Assembly: GCF_003933735.1 (NCBI RefSeq)
Contig: NZ_RSED01000006.1
Location: 124,001-188,000 of the forward strand
Direction of reading: 5' to 3'
Length of the DNA stretch: 64,000 nt
DNA from: Aquabacterium soli
GTDB lineage: Bacteria; Pseudomonadota; Gammaproteobacteria; Burkholderiales; Burkholderiaceae_C
Shown: positions 37,010-44,979 of the stretch, piece after piece
How the letters are laid out: each line of letters begins with the position of its first letter
Numbering within the stretch: position 1 is the stretch's first letter
Program-made: the position numbers and the translations under genes
Notes under the pieces: model-generated
Told to the model about the DNA's origin: nothing
The model's input: the letters and a program-made list of their open reading frames with translations, nothing else
Database searches by the model: none

Positions 37010-38161
37010 ATGTCGACCAGCCACGACGATCCATCACTGCCTGGGGGTGCACACCCCACGGCAGCCTGGTCATGGCTGCTTGGCACCGCCCCGCTGACGC
37101 GCCAGGCCATCAAGCGCCTGGGCTGGCTGCTGGCCCCTTATGGGTTCAGCTGTTCGGTGTTGGGCATCGGCGTGCTCATGGGCCTGCTACCGGGCTGGAA
37201 AGTGGCCCTGCTGGCCTCCTGCAGTTTCACGGGCCTGCTGGTGTTCTACGGGCTGATGCGAAGTGGCTGGCACCTGCGCCGCCGCGAGCCCTCGCTCGCC
37301 TATGCACGGGTGCTGTTCAGTGTCTGCTGCGTGGCCCTGGCCTATGCCCTGCTGGAGCCGGCACGTGGCTTGGCCCTGCAGTACCTGTGCGTCATCCTGG
37401 TCTTCGACATGACGCGGCTCACGACCAGGCAGGTGCGCATGGCGGCCATGCTCACACCCGTGCTGATCGTGGCCACGCTGGTGGCGGCCTGGCATCTGGG
37501 GCTGGCCTCCCTGGACTTCAACACCGAGGTGGTCAACCTGGCGATGGCGGCCGTGATGGTGCCCGTGTTGCTGATCGTATCGGGCACGGCCCGCCGCGTG
37601 CGCCGTCAAATGCTGGAGACACGCGCCGAACTGACCCAGGCGCTGGAACGCACACAGGCCTTGGCCATCCGCGACGGGCTGACGGGCTTGTACAACCGCC
37701 GTCATCTGCAGCAGCGCCTGTCCGAAGAGCTGCAACGCCAGCGCCGCAATCACCGCCCCTTCTGCGTGGCCCTGCTGGACATCGACCACTTCAAGCTCAT
37801 CAATGATCGCCACGGCCACGCCGTGGGCGACATGGTGCTGCGCGAGGTCGCCCGCCTCCTGCCGCCTCTGCTGCCACCCACTGCCCTGTTGGCGCGCTGG
37901 GGTGGCGAAGAGTTTCTGCTGCTGATGCCGGACACGGCGCCCGCCCCCGTGCGCGAACTGCTGGAACGGCTGCACCAGGCCCTGGCTCGGGAAGATTGGC
38001 ACGCCCTGGTCGAGGGCATGACACCCGTCACCTTCTCCGCCGGCCTGTGCCAGAGTGTGGCCACCGACGAGATCCACCGAACGCTGGAGCGGGTCGACCA
38101 GGCCCTGTACGAGGCCAAGGCCACGGGCCGCAACCGCACCGTCACCAAGGAGCCGGCATGA
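37010..38161 (+). CDS. Membrane diguanylate cyclase (GGDEF) lacking an I-site, tandem pair 2, first gene
   Basis: A 383-residue protein with six membrane segments (about 40-200), a helical linker with TRAELTQALERTQAL, and a GGDEF domain. The metal/substrate elements DIDHFKLINDRHGHAVGD and GGEEF (298-302) are intact. At 289-292, where the inhibitory RxxD site should stand, it reads PPTA, so product inhibition through that site is unlikely. I start at the ATG at 37010 (MSTSHDD) with AGGGG in front; the in-frame lead from 36956 runs through the inverted repeat region. The stop overlaps the next gene by four bases (ATGA). Confidence 0.88.
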   Translation: MSTSHDDPSLPGGAHPTAAWSWLLGTAPLTRQAIKRLGWLLAPYGFSCSVLGIGVLMGLLPGWKVALLASCSFTGLLVFYGLMRSGWHLRRREPSLAYARVLFSVCCVALAYALLEPARGLALQYLCVILVFDMTRLTTRQVRMAAMLTPVLIVATLVAAWHLGLASLDFNTEVVNLAMAAVMVPVLLIVSGTARRVRRQMLETRAELTQALERTQALAIRDGLTGLYNRRHLQQRLSEELQRQRRNHRPFCVALLDIDHFKLINDRHGHAVGDMVLREVARLLPPLLPPTALLARWGGEEFLLLMPDTAPAPVRELLERLHQALAREDWHALVEGMTPVTFSAGLCQSVATDEIHRTLERVDQALYEAKATGRNRTVTKEPA

Positions 38162-39312
38162 GCGGTCCGATCGGCATCACGCGCCGGCTGGGTGAGTTGC
38201 TGCTGGGCACCGAGCCCCGTCTGCGCGGACGGCTGACGATGTGCCTGCTGGCCAACTCGCTGTACCTGGGCTGGCTGCTGTTCATCGCCCTGTTCATCGT
38301 GCCGCGCGGCCTGGTATCGCCTGGCGTGGGGCAGTTCCTCATGGCCCACCAGCTCATCGCACTCATCACCTTCTACCCGCTGGTGCGCAGCGGGCTCACC
38401 CACCACTGGTCCGATCCCGGCCTGGTCCTGCCGCAGATCGCATGGGCCTGCCTGGCGCTGGTGGTGGGCTATGCGGTGTCGCCCATCGGCCGGGCCGTGA
38501 GCCTGCAGACCATGTCCCTCATCGTGGTGTTCGGCTTTCTCAGCCTGCGGCCGCGCGCCGCTGTGTGGACGGGCATCGGCATGATCTGCATGCTGCTGGG
38601 CATGCTGGTGTGGTGCATCCTGAGCCGGCAGGAGAACTTCGAACCGCGCCTGCAGACCCTGATCATCGTCACCACCTGCTTCATCCTGGCCCTGCTCACA
38701 TGGCAGTCGCACGGTTTTGCCATGCGACGCAAACGCATGTCGGCCGACCGCAAGGCCCTGGCCGCCGCGTTGCAGGAGGTGGAAGTGCTGATGCAGCACG
38801 ATACGCTCACCGGCCTCTACAACCGCCAGCACCTGCAGACAAGGCTGGAAGCCGAGCGCGAGCGGGCACGGGCCGGCGGGCACCGGTTCTGCGTGGCCCT
38901 GATCGACCTCGATCACTTCAAGCTCATCAACGATCGCCACGGCCATGCCATGGGCGACCATGTGCTCGTCGCTTTTGCGCGCCAGGCCCAGGCGGTGCTG
39001 CGCGAAACCGACACCATTGCACGCTGGGGCGGCGAGGAATTCCTGATCCTGCTGCCCGACACCGAACCGGTGGACAAGGCTGGCATCGCCTTGAGACGGT
39101 TGCAGGCCAGCCTGCGCGGCGCCCCCATCAGCGACGCCGAGCCCAACATGCGGGTCACTTTCTCTGCGGGCGTGGCTGAGTGGGCCAAGGGCGAAAGCAT
39201 CGAACAGCTGCTCGATCGTGCCGACGCCGCCCTGTACGACGCCAAACGCCAGGGCCGTGACCGTGCCGTGCAGGCCCCCCTGCCCTTGCCTGCTCATCCC
39301 GCCCCCCCTTGA
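38158..39312 (+). CDS. Membrane diguanylate cyclase (GGDEF), tandem pair 2, second gene
   Basis: A 384-residue cyclase, translationally coupled to the preceding one by the ATGA overlap. It has six membrane segments (about 25-190), a coiled-coil linker (RKALAAALQEVEVLM), and GGDEF with DLDHFKLINDRHGHAMGD, GGEEF at 291-295 and an intact I-site RETD at 282-285. Its GGDEF domain is very close to that of the gene before it (HFKLINDRHGHA is identical). The tail is Pro-rich. The pair mirrors the minus-strand pair at 13851-16311. Confidence 0.9.
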   Translation: MSGPIGITRRLGELLLGTEPRLRGRLTMCLLANSLYLGWLLFIALFIVPRGLVSPGVGQFLMAHQLIALITFYPLVRSGLTHHWSDPGLVLPQIAWACLALVVGYAVSPIGRAVSLQTMSLIVVFGFLSLRPRAAVWTGIGMICMLLGMLVWCILSRQENFEPRLQTLIIVTTCFILALLTWQSHGFAMRRKRMSADRKALAAALQEVEVLMQHDTLTGLYNRQHLQTRLEAERERARAGGHRFCVALIDLDHFKLINDRHGHAMGDHVLVAFARQAQAVLRETDTIARWGGEEFLILLPDTEPVDKAGIALRRLQASLRGAPISDAEPNMRVTFSAGVAEWAKGESIEQLLDRADAALYDAKRQGRDRAVQAPLPLPAHPAPP

Positions 39313-39364
39313 ACGTGGTGCGTAGTTGTCCTGATTCACGAAGACTCCGGTGCGCTCAACAATA

Positions 39365-39379
39365 GTTCATCAACTGAAC
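39365..39379. promoter_or_regulatory. Inverted repeat in the lipase promoter region
   Basis: GTTCA-TCAAC-TGAAC lies 40 bases before the lipase ATG in a clearly AT-rich stretch (ATTTTTTGG follows). The position is right for an operator, but the arms are short and could arise by chance. Confidence 0.3.
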
Positions 39380-39418
39380 AATTTTTTGGACACATCACTC
39401 TTTCTTGAGGATCACGAC

Positions 39419-40324
39419 ATGACCATTCGCTCCCTGCTCCTGGCCGCCACACTGGCCCTGCCCGTGTTGTTCGGCACCTCGGGCGTCCAAGCCGCCACGT
39501 CCACCACCGCCCAGACCAAGTACCCCATCGTGCTGGTACATGGCTTCATGGGCTTCAAGGAGATCCTGGGTGTCGACTACTTCTACCAGGTGCCCGATGA
39601 CCTGCGCAAGAACGGCGCCAAGGTCTATGTGGCCGCGGTATCGCAGGTCAACAGCGCCGAGGTACGCGGCGAACAACTGCTCAAGCAGATGCAGCAATGG
39701 GCCGCCGCCGATGGCGTCAAGAAGTTCAACCTGATCGGTCACAGCCAGGGTGGCCCCACTTCGCGCTACGTGGCGGGCGTGGCGCCCCAGCTGGTGGCCA
39801 GCATCACGACCGTGGGCAGCCCGGTCCTGATGACCTCGCAGGATGCGGACAACAGCGTCAACGACCTGATCAACAACTATGCCTCGCTGACACAGGGCTT
39901 CGGATCCTTCGTCGCCTGGATCTCGGGCCAGTCCAAACTGCCCCAGGACGTGGAGGCCATCAAGAACTTCGCAGCCGAGGTCAATGACTTCGCCGTGCGC
40001 TTCCCCGGCGGCGTGCCGAGCAGCTATTGCGGCCTGGACGGCAAGGAATACCAGAACGGCATCTACTTCTACTCCATCACCGGCGCCAAGGCCAAGACCA
40101 ATGGCTGGGATCTGTCGGATGCGGCCATGCTGGAAAGCACCACGCCCAGCGACGGTGTGATCACCGTGTGCTCGGCCCGTTTCGGCAAGGTGATCCGCGA
40201 CGACTACCCCTGGAACCACATCGACGAGATGAACCACATCTTCGGCCTGCTGGGCAAGGGTGCCCCAGATCCGGTGGCCTTCTACCGCACACAGGCCAAC
40301 CGGCTCAAGCTCAAGGGGCTGTGA
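39419..40324 (+). CDS. Secreted triacylglycerol lipase (Pseudomonas-type, family I)
   Basis: A 301-residue lipase precursor. A signal peptide ends near GVQA (about residue 24). YPIVLVHGFMGF gives the oxyanion region, Ser109 in GHSQGG is the nucleophile, and DGVITVCSARFG and WNHIDEMNH hold the likely Asp and His. Two Cys (SSYCGLDG and VITVCSA) could form the disulfide known in this family, and Ca-binding Asp residues are plausible. Length matches family I.1/I.2 lipases, which normally need a membrane foldase (Lif) encoded next to them; none is present here. I choose the ATG at 39419 over the longer frame because a full signal peptide starts there. Confidence 0.9.
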   Translation: MTIRSLLLAATLALPVLFGTSGVQAATSTTAQTKYPIVLVHGFMGFKEILGVDYFYQVPDDLRKNGAKVYVAAVSQVNSAEVRGEQLLKQMQQWAAADGVKKFNLIGHSQGGPTSRYVAGVAPQLVASITTVGSPVLMTSQDADNSVNDLINNYASLTQGFGSFVAWISGQSKLPQDVEAIKNFAAEVNDFAVRFPGGVPSSYCGLDGKEYQNGIYFYSITGAKAKTNGWDLSDAAMLESTTPSDGVITVCSARFGKVIRDDYPWNHIDEMNHIFGLLGKGAPDPVAFYRTQANRLKLKGL

Positions 40325-40347
40325 TCCCCTGAAGCACACCGCCTGGA

Positions 40348-40363
40348 TGACGCCGTGGCGTCA
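40348..40363. terminator. Perfect palindrome after the lipase gene
   Basis: TGACGCC-GT-GGCGTCA, 24 bases after the lipase stop, would form a 7-base-pair hairpin with a very small loop. It lacks a T-run; it may be a weak terminator or a protein site. Confidence 0.35.
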
Positions 40364-40445
40364 GAGGGAGGAACACCGCTTGCCGCCTGCTGTATACGGC
40401 GCTCTCGATTCTGCGGGAGCGTTGTCTCACATCAAGGAGCGCATC

Positions 40446-40850
40446 ATGAAAACCACTCTCGCACACCTCGGCATCGTCACCGCGATCAGCGCTGCGATGG
40501 GTCTGGCGCAGGCCCAGACCAGCCCGGCCCCTGCAGACACCGGCCGTACCGGCACGGTGTCCCCGTCAGGCACGATCTCATCACCGGGGTCAATCGTCAC
40601 TCCCGGCAGCCCCACGATTCCCGCCCCCAGCGTGCCCAGTGCCGTGACACCGCTGCCAGGTGCCAGCAGCCCCACCACGCCCGATGCAGGATCGCTGTCG
40701 GGCACCGTGGACCAGCGCAACCGGCCGACCGGCGACACGCGCGGTTCTCCGACCGGCAATGGCAGCGTCTACAGCCCGGGCACCACAGGCAGCAGCTCGG
40801 GTTCAGGCCTTGGCAGTGGCGGCACTGGCACCAGTGGCGGCTCTCGCTGA
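40446..40850 (+). CDS. Small secreted Ser/Pro/Thr/Gly-rich protein
   Basis: A 134-residue protein with a signal peptide (MKTTLAHLGIVTAISAAMGLAQAQ, cleavage after AQA). The mature part of about 110 residues is almost entirely S, T, P and G (for example SPSGTISSPGSIVTPGSP and SSSGSGLGSGGTGTSGG). AAGGAG precedes the ATG by six bases. No fold is expected; it may be a flexible periplasmic or surface protein. It is not part of a recognised family and its neighbours give no role. Confidence 0.7.
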   Translation: MKTTLAHLGIVTAISAAMGLAQAQTSPAPADTGRTGTVSPSGTISSPGSIVTPGSPTIPAPSVPSAVTPLPGASSPTTPDAGSLSGTVDQRNRPTGDTRGSPTGNGSVYSPGTTGSSSGSGLGSGGTGTSGGSR

Positions 40851-40992
40851 TGGTGCTGCCGGCATCGGTAAGCCCTCGGCGTAGGGCTTCACCGATCCAC
40901 CCGTCAGGAGAGCCCGGCTGGCACGCCATGTGCCATGTTGGTGCCAAAACGGTTCGTCACATCGCGGACCGTCCAACCTGACGGAGGCTTCC

Positions 40993-41631
40993 ATGAGCAA
41001 GAACATCAAGCTGGTCAAGACGCTGGAGACCGACACCCCCATCCAGGAAATCGACGCCCGCTGGGCCCACCTGGCCCTGTACCCGGACATCATGCCCAGC
41101 CTGCAGCGCGTGAAGCCGCTGGGCGATCATCACTGGCTCTGGCAACAGGCCGATGGCGACTGGACGGTGGACCATGTTCAGCGCCGCCCTCTGGAAATGG
41201 TGCGATGGCATGCTCGGCGCGATGAGGTGGTTTGCCTGGCATCCGTGTTGTTCATCCCGCTCAAGAGCGCAGGGCAGACACGCGTGGTCTATACCTTGAA
41301 CTATCCCAATGGGATTGGGCCCGATGCCCTGGTGGAAGAGATCGAGGCCGACATGGCCACCACCTTGCGCCGCTCGGCCGGCCTGATCGACCGCCCGGCA
41401 GATGAGGAAACCTCTGCGGCCCTGGCCAACGGGCTGGCTCATGCGGATCAAGGCGCGCAGGAGGCCCTGGCCCAAGTGATCGAATCGGGTGAGCTGCTGC
41501 AGACCACACTCAGCCAGGCCGCTGACGCCTGGGCTCGCTCGATGACAGACTCCCTCAAGCTGATCAACACAGGCTTGTGGCAAAGCACGCACGAGCGCAG
41601 CCCTGATACCAGGGAAGAGCTCAAAGTCTAA
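40993..41631 (+). CDS. SRPBCC-fold protein (cyclase/dehydrase-like)
   Basis: A 212-residue cytoplasmic protein. The first 150 residues have the pattern of a START/SRPBCC lipid- or polyketide-binding fold: TPIQEIDARWAHLALYPDIMPSLQRVKPL, then HHWLWQ, DWTVDHVQRRPLEMVRWHAR and a long C-terminal helix. The last 60 residues are helical and charged. ACGGAGG stands nine bases before the ATG. Relatives called cyclase/dehydrase or COQ10-like bind hydrophobic ligands, but no catalytic residue can be pointed to. It sits 24 bases from the convergent AraC gene. Confidence 0.65.
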   Translation: MSKNIKLVKTLETDTPIQEIDARWAHLALYPDIMPSLQRVKPLGDHHWLWQQADGDWTVDHVQRRPLEMVRWHARRDEVVCLASVLFIPLKSAGQTRVVYTLNYPNGIGPDALVEEIEADMATTLRRSAGLIDRPADEETSAALANGLAHADQGAQEALAQVIESGELLQTTLSQAADAWARSMTDSLKLINTGLWQSTHERSPDTREELKV

Positions 41632-41654
41632 GAACGAAGGCAGCTCCGGCCCGG

Positions 41655-42668
41655 CTACCGATGCACCGCCGTGCGGTCGGTGCGCCAGGTCGATGGTGTC
41701 TCGCCTGTCCAGCGCCTGAACGCCCGATGGAAGGTGCTCACCGAGGCAAAGCCCAGTTCATCGGCCACCTGCTTGATCGACAGCACGCCCTCGGCCAGCA
41801 GGCGCTCCGCCATCAGGCGCTGGCAATCCTGAGCCAGTTCGATGTGCGAGGTGTTCAGCAAGGCCAAGTGCCGCCTCAGCGTGCGCTCCGTCATGCCGAG
41901 GTGCCTGGCCGTTTCAGCCATCGAGGGTTGCCGAGGGAACGCGTCCAGCAACCACTGCCTGACCCGTTCTGCGGTGTCGGATCGGTTCTGCATGGCCGAC
42001 AGCGCCGATTCAGCACGGGTGCGAGCCGCCATGTAGGACACCGGATCATGGGAAGGCAAGGGTTTGTCCAGCAGACGCGGATCGAAGGTGACACCGCACC
42101 CGCTTTGTGAGAAGAACAGTTGCTCACCGAAGGTGGCCGTGTAGCGGTCACGGAGGGTCGGCGGACAAGGATACGGAAAATCGACACGGTGGATGTCACG
42201 CCAGTCCGCCCCCGTGAAGCGCAGCATCTGCACGGCGCTCATGGCAGCGAACTCGGTGCGAAAGCGCCCGCTCAGGCCATTGGCCACGATGGGGTGCACC
42301 TCCAGGCGCGTCGCTTTGGATGTCTCTGACAGCAACAGTTCGGAGGAAGGCAGCACCAGCGGTGCAAAGCGCTGCACATCCACCAGCGCCTGGCGCAGGC
42401 TGGGCGAGCTGATCACCAGCGGAACCATGTGCCCATAGCGCATCAGGGCCAGGCTCTTGCCGGCCACCAGCGCGAACGCCGGATCGCCGGTTTCCTCCAT
42501 CGCGTAGGCCATCATGCGGTCGAACAGCTCCACCGGCAGCCAGTCGCCATCCTCATCGAGGTCGTCGAGGCCATCGAGGCCACAACGTTGCAGCACGTTG
42601 GCCGAACTGTGGCCCTCCACGTCCAGTGTGTAGGCCAGGATCTTGAGGTTCAGGGGTGAAATTCGCAT
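41655..42668 (-). CDS. AraC family regulator with PF12625-type N-terminal domain
   Basis: A 337-residue regulator. The N-terminal 200 residues match the arabinose-binding-like domain found in OruR/ArgR-type AraC proteins (SPLNLKILAYTLDVEG, MVPLVISSPSLRQAL, HPIVANGLSGRF). Two helix-turn-helix motifs form the C-terminus: SMAETARHLGMTERTLRRHLALLN and SIKQVADELGFASVSTFHRAFRRWTGETPSTWR. I start at the ATG at 42666-42668 (MRISPLN); a GTG at 42698 would add ten residues. Target and ligand are unknown. The gene is divergent from the 603-residue coiled-coil gene across a 469-base gap. Confidence 0.85.
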   Translation of the reverse strand: MRISPLNLKILAYTLDVEGHSSANVLQRCGLDGLDDLDEDGDWLPVELFDRMMAYAMEETGDPAFALVAGKSLALMRYGHMVPLVISSPSLRQALVDVQRFAPLVLPSSELLLSETSKATRLEVHPIVANGLSGRFRTEFAAMSAVQMLRFTGADWRDIHRVDFPYPCPPTLRDRYTATFGEQLFFSQSGCGVTFDPRLLDKPLPSHDPVSYMAARTRAESALSAMQNRSDTAERVRQWLLDAFPRQPSMAETARHLGMTERTLRRHLALLNTSHIELAQDCQRLMAERLLAEGVLSIKQVADELGFASVSTFHRAFRRWTGETPSTWRTDRTAVHR

Positions 42669-43137
42669 ATGCAGCAGCAGATCGTCGTCGGGCGGCACTG
42701 GTCACCATGACGCGCGGCAACGCCGACAGTCTGCTGTCTTTACATACCGACAAGAAGCCATCCTGCACAGGAATTACCCTAGGCACAGCACCACCGCACA
42801 AGAAAGAGCGCCATGCCCGAAAGACATGGCGCCAAACACGTCGCGAAGTGACACGAGAGAGAAGCAGATGCTAGTGATGCCCGAAGAGGACGACATTTGC
42901 ATTAACGGCCAATGATTGACACGCCATGGATGAACACGGGTTTGCCCGCGTGGGCCATCCCCAGACAAGCACAGGGATAACCCGCCCGGTCAATCGGCCA
43001 ACTCAAGCAGGCGCTCTGCACCCTTCGGATCAGGTGGCCACCCCCTTGAACGGGGCAGAACAAGCAGTTCGGAGGGTATCCAGCACTGGGACGGCTGGTC
43101 ACAATTTCTGATTCCCAGCAGACCAAAGGCCAGCAAG
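42669..43137. other. Long intergenic region between the AraC and coiled-coil genes
   Basis: This 469-base stretch is the longest without an established gene. It is less GC-rich than its neighbours. It holds an 8-base-pair hairpin at 42808-42832 and a 15-codon frame at 42868-42915 (MLVMPEEDDICINGQ) with AGAGAGAAG upstream. A small open frame at 42926-43111 has no detectable homology. Promoters for the two flanking divergent genes should lie here. No tRNA-like or riboswitch-like element was recognised. Confidence 0.5.
42808..42832. promoter_or_regulatory. Perfect hairpin in the intergenic region
   Basis: GCGCCATG and CATGGCGC form a perfect 8-base-pair stem around the 9-base loop CCCGAAAGA. 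It could be a terminator remnant, a regulator site or part of a small RNA. No T-run follows. Confidence 0.35.
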
Positions 43138-44949
43138 GTGACCACGTACTTCAAGATGATCGGCCAGATCAACACCCGCGCCGACTACGAAAAGATCCTG
43201 CGCAAGGCCCTGGCCACGCCTGGCCAGGAGCCCTTCTATTACTTCGACGCCTACCCGTTCGACAAGAAGGAAGCCCCTCTGGTGCTGGTGGGCGACATTG
43301 CCAAGAGCCTGATCGGCGACCTGAAGAAGCAGGCACCCAAGGCCCAGTACGGCACAGGCGTGTGCACGGTGACGGCGCAGGACGAGATCATCTTCGAGCG
43401 TGAGACCGGCAAGCTCCAGCCCAAGCTGGTGAGCACGGCGCTGAAGCTGTCGGGCATCAAGAGCACGGTCAAGTTCAACGGCGAAGACGAGGAAGACGGT
43501 GAAGGGGCCGAGAACGAAGCCGATGAGGGCCAGGCAGGATCACCCGAGGCCAAGTCCGTCGCGCCGCCCATCACGGCCAAGCCATCGGGCGCCACGAGCA
43601 CGCCGGCCTCAGGGCGCGCCAAGGAGTTTCAGGACAAGCTCAAGATCCTGCGCCCCGCCTTCGACCAGGCGCTCAACAAGGCCCGCTCGCTGAAGAAGGT
43701 CACCTGGGCGGAAGACCTGGACGCCAACTTCGCACAAATGGTGCAGGAAGCCAAGGCCGGTCATTTCGACGCGGCCCTGCAGACGCTCGCACGTCTGGCC
43801 CGCATGGTCAAAGGCGAAGAAGCGGCCCGTGCCGAGGTCAAGCACCAGACCGACAAGGAGCACCCGGACTACGCCGAGATGCACAAGGCCTCCGTGCGAG
43901 AACACGCGAGCAAACAGGAACTCAAGCAGGCGCGCCAGGGCAACAAGGCCTCGGGTTATGGCCTGACCGAAGACGGCAACGTGGCCTATGCCCTGCCACT
44001 CAAGCCAGGCGAATGGAAATCAGGGGTCATCGACAAGCTCGATGGCATCCACAAGATACTCAGCAAGGAGCCGGTGGATTTCGACGTCTTGACCCAGGCC
44101 CACGAGTCGGTGATTGCCTTGGTGCAACGTGCGCAACAACACTCATTGGAGGGCGGTGACGAGCATGAAGAACGCCAGCAGGCCATCGCAATGGTGATGG
44201 ACCGGCTTTCGGACCTGCACGAGGAAATCCACAAGATCCAGCACAACGACCCTGCGTTCAAGATCAGGTCCGGACAGGACATCCTCAAGGAGAACGAGAA
44301 ACTGCGCGAGCTGATCGATGACAAGCTCGCCAGTCCCGGCAATCCCAGGCCCAGTGCGACAGAGGTCGATCGGTTCAAGCAAGGGGCTTCACAGCGCAAA
44401 GAACTCAGAATGTCGCGGCTCGATCAGCAGCAATCCGATCTCCACGAGAACGAGAAAAAACTGCTGCAGCTGGCCATGGCGTTGAAGGAAGAAGCGCCTG
44501 AGCTGTCCAAGCCGGAAATCGAGCAGCGACGCAGACAGCTGGAGCAGATGAAGGAAGCGCTCAAGTGGAAGAAGTCTGATCTGGTGAGCGCGTACAAGGA
44601 GATCACCGAGGGCTACGTATCGATGAGGGAACTCGATCAGTTCCAGAAGGGTGTGCGCGACCCTTCGAGGCTGGCCACGCTGCACCGCCTGACCGACAAC
44701 ACCAAGACCTTGCTCAAGGACGAGCACTTCCAGCAGGCCTTCGATGAATTCGACGACACCCACAATGCACTGGTGATCGCTGGGTTCGGGCAAGACCCGG
44801 CAGAGCAGGAGATCCTGCAGTCGATGGGCGACCTTCTCAATTACCTGCTCATCCTGGCTCAGTCCAAGGAAGCCTCTCCCCAGAAGGCGATGAGGCTTGC
44901 CAAGCGTGTCAAGGTCGAGGCGGAGAAGGCTGGCAACTTGCTGGGGTGA
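43138..44949 (+). CDS. Unknown 603-residue coiled-coil protein
   Basis: A large cytoplasmic protein of no recognised family, opening with GTG at 43138 and weak AAAGG eight bases ahead. Residues 1-115 form a compact alpha/beta domain (FYYFDAYPFDKKEAPLVLVGD ... KLSGIKSTVKF). An acidic, low-complexity linker (NGEDEEDGEGAENEADEG) and a Ser/Pro/Thr stretch follow. From about residue 160 to the end it is almost entirely charged alpha helix with coiled-coil character (LRMSRLDQQQSDLHENEKKLLQLAMALKEEA). No signal peptide, membrane segment or enzyme motif is visible. It is flanked by divergent AraC and convergent TonB-receptor genes and has no operon partner. A scaffold or effector-like role is possible but unsupported. 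Confidence 0.75.
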   Translation: MTTYFKMIGQINTRADYEKILRKALATPGQEPFYYFDAYPFDKKEAPLVLVGDIAKSLIGDLKKQAPKAQYGTGVCTVTAQDEIIFERETGKLQPKLVSTALKLSGIKSTVKFNGEDEEDGEGAENEADEGQAGSPEAKSVAPPITAKPSGATSTPASGRAKEFQDKLKILRPAFDQALNKARSLKKVTWAEDLDANFAQMVQEAKAGHFDAALQTLARLARMVKGEEAARAEVKHQTDKEHPDYAEMHKASVREHASKQELKQARQGNKASGYGLTEDGNVAYALPLKPGEWKSGVIDKLDGIHKILSKEPVDFDVLTQAHESVIALVQRAQQHSLEGGDEHEERQQAIAMVMDRLSDLHEEIHKIQHNDPAFKIRSGQDILKENEKLRELIDDKLASPGNPRPSATEVDRFKQGASQRKELRMSRLDQQQSDLHENEKKLLQLAMALKEEAPELSKPEIEQRRRQLEQMKEALKWKKSDLVSAYKEITEGYVSMRELDQFQKGVRDPSRLATLHRLTDNTKTLLKDEHFQQAFDEFDDTHNALVIAGFGQDPAEQEILQSMGDLLNYLLILAQSKEASPQKAMRLAKRVKVEAEKAGNLLG

Positions 44950-44979
44950 GCCACAGGCCCCATGCGGGCGGGTGTCGGG

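Noticed and set aside
36956-37010. Upstream in-frame start for the GGDEF gene, and a possible cyclic di-GMP riboswitch in the same leader
   Set aside because: The extension lies over the inverted repeat and is not supported by a ribosome site; the leader lacks the conserved GEMM riboswitch core.
42868-42915. 15-codon frame MLVMPEEDDICINGQ with AGAGAGAAG upstream
   Set aside because: It resembles no known small peptide (for example it is not PqqA-like), and a frame this short with a partial ribosome site occurs by chance. Recorded within the intergenic entry only.
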